Shown one piece after another: positions 1 through 5,227 of a stretch of 5,227 nt of DNA (the first letter of the stretch is position 1; each line of letters begins with the position of its first letter). The DNA comes from Candidatus Omnitrophica bacterium UBA1443. GTDB lineage: Bacteria > Omnitrophota > Omnitrophia > Omnitrophales > Aquincolibacteriaceae. Location: NCBI GenBank assembly GCA_002329545.1, contig DCTJ01000102.1, positions 5,748 through 10,974 of the forward strand. Direction: 5' to 3'. The translations under genes and the position numbers were made by a program. The notes under the pieces were generated by a model that saw only the letters and a program-made list of their open reading frames with translations, was not told the origin of the DNA and made no database searches.

Positions 1-243
1 ACATGCCTTAAAAAAAGCTTCCTTCGCCGTAAAAAGCTCCGCCAGCCGCGTGAGCCGTATCTCCGAAAACTGCTCACGCTCCCGCGAATTCAAAAAACGC
101 CGCAGGATCATCTCCCGATGACGCGACAAGAATTTCTTCATACGCGACCGGGAAACAATATCAATGCCAATGCCATGTAAGGTCTTGGGCCTTCCGCGTA
201 ATATCCATCCCGGAGTGTTTTTTTCTTGGGGGGAGCGCGACAC
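1..243 (-). CDS. acpS: Holo-[acyl-carrier-protein] synthase AcpS, N-terminal part (cut by left edge)
   Basis: AcpS transfers 4'-phosphopantetheine from CoA to the conserved serine of acyl carrier proteins. From position 174 leftward the frame reads GIGIDIVSRSRMKKFL and later FTAKEAFFKAC. These are the two hallmark AcpS motifs, with the metal-binding Asp (residue 5 of this stretch) and Glu (residue 52) about 47 residues apart, as in the family. Only about 58 recognisable residues are present; the remainder of the usual ~120 lies beyond the window. The start is unclear. No ATG lies in frame before GIGID. The frame is open back to about 330, and the nearest in-frame start is the GTG at 241-243, used here, which would add about 23 unfamiliar residues and has no visible ribosome binding site. 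An ATG at 174-176 sits exactly where AcpS proteins normally begin but is one base out of frame. The gene follows an ACP gene, its natural substrate. The identity is solid; the start and intactness are not. Confidence 0.85.
   Translation of the reverse strand, partial: MSRSPQEKNTPGWILRGRPKTLHGIGIDIVSRSRMKKFLSRHREMILRRFLNSREREQFSEIRLTRLAELFTAKEAFFKAC
174..195 (-). promoter_or_regulatory. Candidate ribosome binding site and ATG at the acpS start, out of frame
   Basis: On the minus strand GGAAGG (190-195) is followed 13 bases later by ATG (174-176). The position fits the start of AcpS, but the ATG frame hits TGA after 12 codons, while the AcpS frame is shifted by one base. The spacing is also longer than ideal. 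This is either a chance match, or the real start with one base missing from the sequence. Confidence 0.3.
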
Positions 244-284
244 AGGTAATTTTTTCGGCAAATAGGTCAAGTTGGGGCAAACTT

Positions 285-692
285 CTACTGACAAGCGCCC
301 GAACAACCGGATGATTTTCCCAGTCTCTCTTCAAGATACCGGAGTATCATCTTAACCGTAAAATAATCGGCAAGCTCCGCGACCTGCGGATCCTTTTCAA
401 AATCACCGAGTTCTAGGTACGGAAGTTTGGTGCGCAATTCCTGAATCCCCTCGGGCGTAACCGCACCTTCCTTCACGAATCTCTCGTCGGTAAAAATATA
501 ACTTGGGAAAAGATCATTGGCGGGAATTTTAAGATCAAAACTTTTTTCCAGCCGGAAAATGATGTCGATAAAATCAATCGATTCGGCGCCAAGATCCCGT
601 TTCAGGGAAGATTCGGGGGTAATTTCCGAGGTCTCTACTCCAAGGGCTCCGGCCAATGTTTCCTGTACTTTCTTAAAAATTTCTTGATTCAT
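285..692 (-). CDS. Long acyl carrier protein with insertion before the last helix
   Basis: This is a 135-residue acyl carrier protein that would carry acyl chains on a phosphopantetheine arm in the cytosol. The attachment site is Ser38 in DLGAESIDF (33-41), followed by a typical helix II (IDIIFRLEKSFDLKIP, 42-57). Housekeeping ACPs are about 78 residues. Here the region after helix II is enlarged: residues 62-110 (FTDERFVKEG, then VTPEGIQELR, then FEKDPQV) separate it from the last helix, FTVKMILRYLEERL (111-124). The tail GKSSGCSGACQ ends with two cysteines. From memory, long ACPs with similar FTDERFVK/VTPEG segments occur in specialised lipid clusters of planctomycetes and other uncultured bacteria; I have not checked this. 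The start ATG overlaps the dehydratase stop (ATGA) and has a strong AAGGAG site four bases upstream. AcpS follows directly. It is unlikely to be the main fatty-acid ACP because of its length and context. Confidence 0.9.
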   Translation of the reverse strand: MNQEIFKKVQETLAGALGVETSEITPESSLKRDLGAESIDFIDIIFRLEKSFDLKIPANDLFPSYIFTDERFVKEGAVTPEGIQELRTKLPYLELGDFEKDPQVAELADYFTVKMILRYLEERLGKSSGCSGACQ

Positions 693-1132
693 GATTCTCC
701 TTTTCCTTCCGTTAAGGGGATGTCGCTCGCGCCAACTGGAGGGTGCTTGATCCTCGCAAGCGTCAGCTTCGCGGAAACCGCCACTTCACCGTGATAATAA
801 AGTTTCGCGTCCCACACCGTCTCACCTTCCAGGCTTTGAGTGAGCGTCAATCGGCTTTCCCACTCATCTCCGGGCCGAAGATACTTCCTAAAACGGGTTG
901 CGCGAATCTGCTTCAAAAAAAAACGAGACCCTCCGGCCCCGTCTTCGGAAAACGATTCCAGATATTTCTCCGCGGTCTGCTTAAGCATCTCGATCGCAAG
1001 CACACCCGGCAGTACGGGAAATTCAGGGAAATGATCCTTAAAAAACTCCGAGTCATGAGGGATTTTTCCGCGCGCTGTAATCCCTTCGCCTTCATTCATC
1101 CACAGAACTTGTTCAACCGATAGCACCGACAT
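689..1132 (-). CDS. FabZ-like hot-dog 3-hydroxyacyl-ACP dehydratase
   Basis: This is a 147-residue single hot-dog domain, the usual size of FabZ, which removes water from 3-hydroxyacyl-ACP to give trans-2-enoyl-ACP. The active-site helix reads HFPEFPVLPGVLAIEMLKQ from residue 34. His34 is the expected catalytic histidine, Gly43 the turn, and Glu48 stands where FabZ has its catalytic Glu (FabA has Asp). The beta strands after it (FFLKQIRATRFRKYLRPGDE, about 71-90) match the FabZ pattern ending in the PGD turn. The first 20 bases overlap the end of the upstream methyltransferase in another frame, and the stop overlaps the ACP start by ATGA, so the three genes are translationally coupled. The ribosome binding site is weak (GGGAG ten bases upstream). 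The pairing with a special ACP and AcpS suggests a dedicated enzyme of a lipid or polyketide-like pathway and not the housekeeping fabZ, so no symbol is given. A thioesterase of the same fold is less likely given His/Glu and PGVL. Confidence 0.88.
   Translation of the reverse strand: MSVLSVEQVLWMNEGEGITARGKIPHDSEFFKDHFPEFPVLPGVLAIEMLKQTAEKYLESFSEDGAGGSRFFLKQIRATRFRKYLRPGDEWESRLTLTQSLEGETVWDAKLYYHGEVAVSAKLTLARIKHPPVGASDIPLTEGKGES
697..702 (-). promoter_or_regulatory. Ribosome binding site of the ACP gene
   Basis: AAGGAG on the minus strand ends four bases before the ATG at 690-692. It lies within the last codons of the dehydratase gene, which supports this start and suggests independent reinitiation at high level, as expected for a carrier protein. 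Confidence 0.7.
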
Positions 1133-1766
1133 TTTCGCCGCACTCCCACACGTACAAACCGTTTAAAATTCGAAACCCCGAAATCCAGGTATAAAACTTC
1201 CGGAATTTTTCAAGGCGAAAATCCTTCTCCCGGAAAAACTGGATCCATTCCTCATGTTTCCTGAACTGGTGCGGATGACCCAGAAATTCCATATTGAGAA
1301 TCCGGTCCCTGGCAATCGTCCACAACCGGCCGATGGCATGATGATAAAGATCCTCGATCACAACCACCTTCGTCCGAGTCACGCGTCGAACTTCCGTCAT
1401 CATCGATTCCGGATCCGGAACATGATGTAGCATCGTCGCCATCAGCGTCACGTCAAACGCGCGATCCCCAAAAGGGATTCTGCCGCCGTCGTAAATCACA
1501 ACGGGCGCTTTTTGATAGCCCGGTTTCACAACATCCAGAATAAGCGACTCGTGACCCCGCCGTTTAAACGGCTCATTGTAAAACCCCCAGCCACCTCCGA
1601 GGTCCAGGATCCGGCATCGCTCGGGAATGTCACGCTCAAAAAGCCGAACCATCCCTTCCGCCCGAGCCTCAAGCGCCTGGTGATAATACTTTCGCACAAG
1701 CGTATCAAGAAGATTACGTTGCCAGCAACGGATCGGGGCTATCAATGATTTCACGATTGAATTCAC
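1113..1766 (-). CDS. Class I SAM-dependent methyltransferase (Methyltransf_11 type)
   Basis: This is a 217-residue soluble protein with a single Rossmann-like methyltransferase domain. Motif I is ILDLGGGWG (53-61), the SAM-binding glycine loop. An acidic residue at the end of strand 2 (ILDVV, Asp78) should bind the ribose. The segment YDGGRIPFGDRAFDVTLMATMLHHV (92-116) is the typical adenine-binding and strand-4 region of this family. An N-terminal helix (1-45), rich in Arg and Lys, may form a cap or substrate-binding element, and an aromatic-rich region (150-210) completes the fold. The methyl acceptor cannot be read from the sequence. As first gene of the methyltransferase-dehydratase-ACP-AcpS unit, it probably acts on a lipid or polyketide-like intermediate or product, which is inference from context. 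The start codon is GTG at 1764-1766, with GGAGGAA immediately before it. A second GTG at 1752-1754 is a possible alternative four codons later. The frame has a stop near 1838 and no better start between. Confidence 0.85.
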   Translation of the reverse strand: MNSIVKSLIAPIRCWQRNLLDTLVRKYYHQALEARAEGMVRLFERDIPERCRILDLGGGWGFYNEPFKRRGHESLILDVVKPGYQKAPVVIYDGGRIPFGDRAFDVTLMATMLHHVPDPESMMTEVRRVTRTKVVVIEDLYHHAIGRLWTIARDRILNMEFLGHPHQFRKHEEWIQFFREKDFRLEKFRKFYTWISGFRILNGLYVWECGENVGAIG

Positions 1767-1773
1767 TTCCTCC
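1767..1773 (-). promoter_or_regulatory. Strong but very close ribosome binding site of the methyltransferase
   Basis: GGAGGAA on the minus strand touches the GTG at 1764-1766, leaving only two bases after GGAGG. Measured to the second GTG (1752-1754) the gap is 14 bases. Neither spacing is ideal, so the exact start is uncertain by four codons. Confidence 0.5.
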
Positions 1774-1854
1774 GGGCGGCCGCACAGACACCCCCAACCG
1801 TTATTTTCCCAGAGGTTGAAAAGTGAGTAACAGACCTATGAAACCGCTTCAGGC

Positions 1855-1873
1855 TTCCCCAAAAATCGGGGAA
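1855..1873. repeat. Perfect 6-bp inverted repeat (TTCCCC / GGGGAA, 7-base loop)
   Basis: The arms are at 1855-1860 and 1868-1873, with loop AAAAATC. The dyad begins at the last base of the proposed -10 box and would cover the transcription start. It could be an operator or a 5' hairpin in the transcript. On neither strand is it followed by a clean T run, so it is not a convincing terminator. Confidence 0.5.
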
Positions 1874-1902
1874 TTATAACACAGGAGCTTTTTTGCTCCC
1901 AA
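1873..1902 (-). promoter_or_regulatory. Candidate sigma-70-type promoter with extended -10 for the methyltransferase-ACP unit
   Basis: On the minus strand there is a perfect -10 TATAAT (1873-1878), preceded by TGT (1879-1881), which gives the extended -10 form TGnTATAAT. A -35-like TTGGGA (1897-1902, four of six matches to TTGACA) lies 18 bases upstream. Transcription would start near 1866, leaving a leader of about 100 bases before the GTG at 1766. It is the only good promoter I see, and it stands in the only sizeable gap of the window (1767-1945), so it likely drives the methyltransferase, dehydratase, ACP and acpS genes separately from dnaG. Confidence 0.6.
1884..1899. repeat. Perfect 5-bp inverted repeat (GGAGC / GCTCC, 6-base loop)
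   Basis: The arms are at 1884-1888 and 1895-1899, separated by TTTTTT on the plus strand. It lies in the spacer and touches the -35 box of the candidate promoter. It might serve as an operator, or as part of transcript termination after dnaG, but on the minus strand the hairpin is followed by TGTGTTATAAT and not by a U run, so termination is doubtful. Confidence 0.4.
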
Positions 1903-1945
1903 GCATCTTTTTAGCGATCATGTCCGGAATGTCATTTTTGAAAAA

Positions 1946-3739
1946 TCAAATCTCGCGTGTTTCTTTCAGCTGTTCCTGAAACTCACGGGTGTAAGCGAGA
2001 AGTTTTGCCGAATCACCGTTTCGCTCGGCCTCATGAATGAGGCCCCGGAGTTTCTCCTGACGGTCGAGAGCTCCATTTCTCCGTATCGTCCGCAGGCAAT
2101 CCTGAAAAATCTGCTTTCGATCCGGCGTGTCTTCGAGAGCGGCAAGTGCCCCCACCAACTGTTCCCGGTAAGCCGTATTTTGGATTTTGTTCAGGACGGT
2201 CGAAAGCGGCTTTTTTTTCGCGACTCCTCCCGAATCAACAAGAAACTTGAAAAGCTCCCGGCTGACCGGTGAACGCATCGTTTCGGGATTGAGTTGACGC
2301 TCTGCTTCATCGAGAAAATTACTGTTTTCCATCATCAAGGCAAGAAGCAACACTTCTTCCTGAGGTGTCGCCGGAGCTGTTTTCTTTTCAACTGTTTTTT
2401 CACCGCGCCGACGCGCCAGATCCGAACCCTGGCGTGATATATTTTCAAACTCCGCTCGCAGAGAACGTTCATCGATCCCGATCTCGCGCGACAGTCGTTT
2501 GAAATACTCCGCGAGCATCACCGGATTTTTGACCTTGCGAAAAGTTTCAAGCATTTCCCGGCTGATCTTCGCCAGACCCAGCGCGTCATTTTTGGGATAT
2601 CGCTCAAGCAAAGTTTTGAGCTTGTAATCAAAAAAATCCTGGGCATTTTTAAGCAGTTCCCTGAACGCGTCCGCTCCTCGTTTTCGCACAAAATCATCAG
2701 GATCGAAACCTTTGGGCAGACTGGCTAGCTTGACCTGCCCCCCTCCTTCCAGAAGAATTTCAAGACCCCGGAGCGCCGCCGATTCTCCGGCATCGTCTCC
2801 GTCATATACCACAATCACCTCTTCGGCAAAACGCTTCATCAAACGAGCGTGATCCTCCCCCAGGGCCGTGCCAAGTGTCGCGACCGTATTCTTAAATCCC
2901 GCCTGGTAAAGGGCCAAAAAATCCATATATCCTTCGACCAGAATGAGATTCGGCCAATTCGCATCGATGTACCGTTTGGCAACGTTCAGCCCAAAAAGCT
3001 CACGCCGCTTTGAAAAAACCGGATTTTCCGAAGAATTCAGATATTTGGGGCCTTCCCCGTCCCCGAGCAACCGGCCGCCAAAGGCCACGGGTTTATTCTG
3101 AAGGTTCATAATCGGGAAAAGTATGCGTCCCCGAAACGTGTCGTAATAATTACCTTTAGCGGATTGCTGAATGAGCGAAGACTGTTTCAAGAGGGCCTCC
3201 GAATAACCTTTCTTCAAAAGGTGATCATAGAGCGTCCTCCATTCGTCAGGCGCCCAACCAACCTTAAACTCTCGAAGGGTTTCGTCCGTCATGCCCCGCT
3301 TCGCGAGATAGTCCCGCGCCTTCTTTCCCGATTCCCCCGCGAGAAGCCGCTGATAAAGCTCCACCGCGCACTGATAAATTTCGTAAATTTGATCTTTATG
3401 TGAGGAATCACCCTTGGCGTAACGTTTTTCAGGGAGCGTGATGCGGGCCCGATCCGCGAGCATTTTGAGGGCTTCAGGGAAGGAAAGATTCTCATACTTC
3501 ATGAGAAAGCTGAACACGTCGCCACCCGCCTGGCATCCGAAACAATGAAAAAGCTGTTTTTCGGGCTGGACCATGAACGAAGGAGTCTTTTCCTGATGGA
3601 AGGGACAACAGGCCTTGAAATTCCGGCCCGCGCGTTTCAGGGGAACAAACTGGGAGATCACCTCGACAATGTCATTCGCGGCCGCGACACGCTCGACAAT
3701 ATCCTCCTGCTCCCGATTGCGTGGCGAATCAAGTGCCAT
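1946..3739 (-). CDS. dnaG: DNA primase DnaG
   Basis: DnaG makes the short RNA primers for lagging-strand synthesis at the replication fork, working with the DnaB helicase. The 597-residue length is normal. Domains in order: a CHC2 zinc ribbon at the N terminus, with Cys45 and His48 in CCPFHQEKTPSF and Cys66 and Cys69 in FHCFGCQAGGD; the primase catalytic core from about 115, including RGRILFPI (204-211) and the AFGGR motif (219-223); the TOPRIM domain with LVEGYMD (Glu269), VYDGDDAG (Asp313 and Asp315) and GFDPDDF (344-350), which bind the catalytic metals; and a variable helical C-terminal part (about 460-597) that should contact DnaB. All key residues are present. The ATG lies four bases after the cvpA stop and has no clear Shine-Dalgarno sequence, suggesting coupling to cvpA translation. 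No rpoD follows; a 179-base gap with a promoter comes next. Confidence 0.98.
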   Translation of the reverse strand: MALDSPRNREQEDIVERVAAANDIVEVISQFVPLKRAGRNFKACCPFHQEKTPSFMVQPEKQLFHCFGCQAGGDVFSFLMKYENLSFPEALKMLADRARITLPEKRYAKGDSSHKDQIYEIYQCAVELYQRLLAGESGKKARDYLAKRGMTDETLREFKVGWAPDEWRTLYDHLLKKGYSEALLKQSSLIQQSAKGNYYDTFRGRILFPIMNLQNKPVAFGGRLLGDGEGPKYLNSSENPVFSKRRELFGLNVAKRYIDANWPNLILVEGYMDFLALYQAGFKNTVATLGTALGEDHARLMKRFAEEVIVVYDGDDAGESAALRGLEILLEGGGQVKLASLPKGFDPDDFVRKRGADAFRELLKNAQDFFDYKLKTLLERYPKNDALGLAKISREMLETFRKVKNPVMLAEYFKRLSREIGIDERSLRAEFENISRQGSDLARRRGEKTVEKKTAPATPQEEVLLLALMMENSNFLDEAERQLNPETMRSPVSRELFKFLVDSGGVAKKKPLSTVLNKIQNTAYREQLVGALAALEDTPDRKQIFQDCLRTIRRNGALDRQEKLRGLIHEAERNGDSAKLLAYTREFQEQLKETREI

Positions 3740-3743
3740 GAGA

Positions 3744-4331
3744 TCAAACCGCCGGTCGACTGCGGGACTCTCGCGTCCCTACAAACGGAGCGGCAACAAA
3801 TCGCTGAACACCGGGCGCCAGCTTCGCAAGGGCTTGCCCGGAATAGGATCCACGCTGGGTAAAAGGCTTTTGCGTCATCTCTCCCGGGATCAACAGGACC
3901 ATTTGGACAAACAGACTCAGCAGAAGAACGGAATAGATTCCGCCAAAAAAAACTCCGCCAAAAAACTTCAGAAAAGAAGAAACCTCCACCTTAAAAATTC
4001 TGCCAATCGCGTTAAAACACCAGCCGGTGACCAACCAGGCAACCACTCCGGTGGGGATAAAAACCAGTGGATCCGCGACAGCCTTCGGCAATGCCTGAAT
4101 GGTTTTGACAAGATAAGCACTGATGAGCGGATAAAAAGTCAATGTCAGGATAATAACGATCGTGACATTAAGGGACTTGGCCAGCATATCGATAAAACCC
4201 TTTCGTGACCCCTGTAACATGCCAAAGAGAACAAAAAAGATCGCCACCCAGTCAATCGGAGCCAAATCCTTAATGACAAGATACATCGCGCTTTTTTGTA
4301 TGCTATCGATCAGATTCCATAAAAAATCCAT
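3744..4331 (-). CDS. cvpA: CvpA-family (colicin V production) inner-membrane protein
   Basis: This is a 195-residue membrane protein with four likely transmembrane helices at about 25-43, 54-75, 88-108 and 122-148, followed by a polar C-terminal tail of about 45 residues rich in Arg and Pro at the end. The first helix region (IDWVAIFFVLFGMLQGSRKGF) and the glycine-rich fourth helix (FLKFFGGVFFGGIYSVLLL) follow the CvpA pattern, in which an early helix ends in a G-x-R/K-G-F turn. Family members are known for effects on colicin V export and envelope stress, but their biochemical role is not settled. The start is placed at the ATG at 4329-4331 because GAGAGGG lies eight bases before it; the gene then overlaps the end of mtaB by 29 bases. 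The later ATG at 4284-4286 lacks a ribosome binding site. An in-frame ATG-less extension back to 4439 would lie wholly inside mtaB and is unlikely. dnaG follows after four bases. Confidence 0.82.
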   Translation of the reverse strand: MDFLWNLIDSIQKSAMYLVIKDLAPIDWVAIFFVLFGMLQGSRKGFIDMLAKSLNVTIVIILTLTFYPLISAYLVKTIQALPKAVADPLVFIPTGVVAWLVTGWCFNAIGRIFKVEVSSFLKFFGGVFFGGIYSVLLLSLFVQMVLLIPGEMTQKPFTQRGSYSGQALAKLAPGVQRFVAAPFVGTRESRSRPAV

Positions 4332-5227
4332 CCCGGTCACCCTCTCCTGAGTTTTGCCATGTTCCGGCAATGCCGTCTTCAAACAATTCTCGTAGAACAA
4401 CGGGTATGATACATCCTTGTCCTTCCTTAGGGAAATCAAAAAACACTCTTAACCCGTTCGCCGTCCTTCCTTCCCGGTAACGGCTCCGGGGATTCCTGTG
4501 TTCCACAAGCACCTCGACCGTCTTTCCGATAAATGCCTTCCTCACCTCCCGGCTAACGCAATCCATCCGTCTGATCATCCGATTCGCGCGATCGCGCACC
4601 ACCCGTCCAGGCAACCCCCGGAGAAGAACCGCTCGCGTTCCCTCGCGGGGGCTGTAAGGAAAAACATGACTTTTGAGCGGACGCAAGGTCTCAAGGACCT
4701 TGAGGCTCTCGCCGAAATCATCCTCGCTTTCACCCGGGAAACCGACAATCACATCGGTCGTCAAACAAAAATCCGGAATTTTTGATCTCATCTTTTCGAT
4801 GAGCTTCACACAATCCTCCGCGGAATACCGGCGATTCATATTTTTCAGAACTGAATTTGAACCGCTCTGAATCGGAATATGCAAATGAGGGCAAAGTTTG
4901 GGAATGTCGCGGAATGAACGGATCAAGGGATCACGGATATCCGTCAGTTCAATGGAGCTCAGGCGAATTCGTACAATTCCCTGAATTTTGGAGCACTTCT
5001 CGATAACCCGCACAAGCGAATTAGAATGATCCCCGATGCCATCCCTGTAGGATCCCAGCTGAACACCCGCCAGAACTATTTCTTTATAGCCATTGTCCGC
5101 GAGCCGCCTTACTTCATCAAGGATATCCCCCAAAGAACGGCTCCGTGAAGGCCCACGAGCCAAAACCACTTTACAGTAGCTACACGCGTTGTTACATCCA
5201 TCCTGAATCTTGACAGTCGCGCGGGTC
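4303..5227 (-). CDS. mtaB: tRNA (t6A37) methylthiotransferase MtaB, C-terminal two thirds (cut by right edge)
   Basis: This radical-SAM enzyme adds a methylthio group to N6-threonylcarbamoyladenosine at position 37 of tRNAs, using two iron-sulfur clusters. The frame is open to the right edge, giving 307 visible residues. They begin just before the radical-SAM motif IQDGCNNACSYC, whose three cysteines (visible residues 11, 15, 18) bind the 4Fe-4S cluster. The N-terminal UPF0004 domain, about 130-150 residues with the second cluster's cysteines, is outside the window. Later come IVLAGVQLGSY (50-60), CPHLHIPIQSGS (112-123), TTDVIVGFPGESEDDF (156-171) and a C-terminal TRAM-like RNA-binding domain (about 233-289). 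AGVQLGSY resembles the TGVHLGSYG of MtaB more than the LLGQNVNSY of MiaB, and CPHLHIPxQSGS also fits MtaB. The GTG at 5167-5169 is an internal valine after the CxxxCxxC motif and not a start. The last 29 bases overlap cvpA. Confidence 0.93.
   Translation of the reverse strand, partial: TRATVKIQDGCNNACSYCKVVLARGPSRSRSLGDILDEVRRLADNGYKEIVLAGVQLGSYRDGIGDHSNSLVRVIEKCSKIQGIVRIRLSSIELTDIRDPLIRSFRDIPKLCPHLHIPIQSGSNSVLKNMNRRYSAEDCVKLIEKMRSKIPDFCLTTDVIVGFPGESEDDFGESLKVLETLRPLKSHVFPYSPREGTRAVLLRGLPGRVVRDRANRMIRRMDCVSREVRKAFIGKTVEVLVEHRNPRSRYREGRTANGLRVFFDFPKEGQGCIIPVVLRELFEDGIAGTWQNSGEGDRDGFFMESDR
4340..4348 (-). promoter_or_regulatory. Ribosome binding site deciding the cvpA start
   Basis: AGGAGAGGG on the minus strand (4340-4348) lies eight bases upstream of the ATG at 4329-4331. 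It sits within the coding end of mtaB, so cvpA translation is probably coupled to that of mtaB. A GTG at 4338-4340 overlaps this site and is too close to be used. Confidence 0.5.

Noticed and set aside
269..284. AAGTT-6-AACTT dyad just after the ACP stop as a terminator
   Set aside because: It has only five weak pairs and no T run after it on the minus strand. acpS follows, so termination here is not supported.
743..1123. Plus-strand open frame of 126 codons opposite the dehydratase gene
   Set aside because: It is antisense to a gene with clear FabZ motifs, has no ribosome binding site I can support and no family resemblance.
1776..1783. GCGGCCGC palindrome before the methyltransferase start, also seen in dnaG near 3680
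   Set aside because: Short GC palindromes like this occur by chance in such sequence, and the second copy is inside coding sequence. There is no sign of a repeat family.
1934..1946. ATTTTT-G-AAAAAT dyad at the dnaG stop as a terminator
   Set aside because: The stem contains only A-T pairs with a one-base centre, so it cannot form a stable terminator hairpin.
3615..4208. Plus-strand open frame of 197 codons opposite the dnaG start and cvpA
   Set aside because: The translation is rich in Arg, Lys, Asn and Gln with no recognisable motif, and it lies antisense to two well-supported genes. It is a shadow frame.
4332..4439. N-terminal extension of CvpA back to 4439
   Set aside because: The extra 36 residues are polar, lie wholly within mtaB in another frame, and do not look like CvpA. 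The ATG at 4331 has the better ribosome binding site.
5167..5169. GTG as start of the tRNA methylthiotransferase
   Set aside because: The frame continues upstream through the essential CxxxCxxC radical-SAM motif to the window edge, so this is an internal valine.

Overview
The window is a compact stretch of bacterial chromosome in which every gene I can support lies on the minus strand, so transcription runs from right (5227) to left (1). The genes, in the order they are read, are: the C-terminal part of an MtaB-type tRNA methylthiotransferase, a CvpA-family membrane protein, the DNA primase DnaG, a class I SAM-dependent methyltransferase, a FabZ-like hot-dog dehydratase, an unusually long acyl carrier protein, and the N-terminal part of a holo-ACP synthase cut by the left edge. 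There is no RNA gene, CRISPR array, insertion sequence or phage gene. The protein styles suggest an uncultivated Gram-negative-type bacterium. The DnaG zinc ribbon and the general look recall Omnitrophota or related PVC-type lineages, but that is an impression from memory and not a placement.

Right block (about 1946-5227): mtaB, cvpA and dnaG are packed as one operon. The cvpA start lies inside the end of mtaB, and only four bases separate the cvpA stop from the dnaG start. These are housekeeping functions: a tRNA position-37 modification, a poorly understood membrane protein and replication priming. The rpoD gene that often follows dnaG is not next to it here.

Central gap (1767-1945, 179 bases): this holds no gene. 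It contains a good candidate sigma-70-type promoter on the minus strand (TTGGGA, 18 bases, then TATAAT with an upstream TG) together with two short perfect dyads. It divides the two transcription blocks.

Left block (1-1766): methyltransferase, dehydratase, ACP and AcpS form a second, tightly coupled unit. The first pair overlaps by 20 bases, and the second pair overlaps by the ATGA arrangement. The ACP is the carrier, AcpS attaches its phosphopantetheine arm, and the dehydratase would act on 3-hydroxyacyl chains held on it. The methyltransferase probably modifies the product or an intermediate. No ketosynthase or ketoreductase is visible; if this is a lipid or polyketide-like cluster it continues beyond the left edge. 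This is the most accessory-looking and interesting part of the window. Two points stand out: the ACP carries a roughly 45-residue insertion before its last helix, and the best acpS start codon is one base out of frame with the AcpS reading frame.
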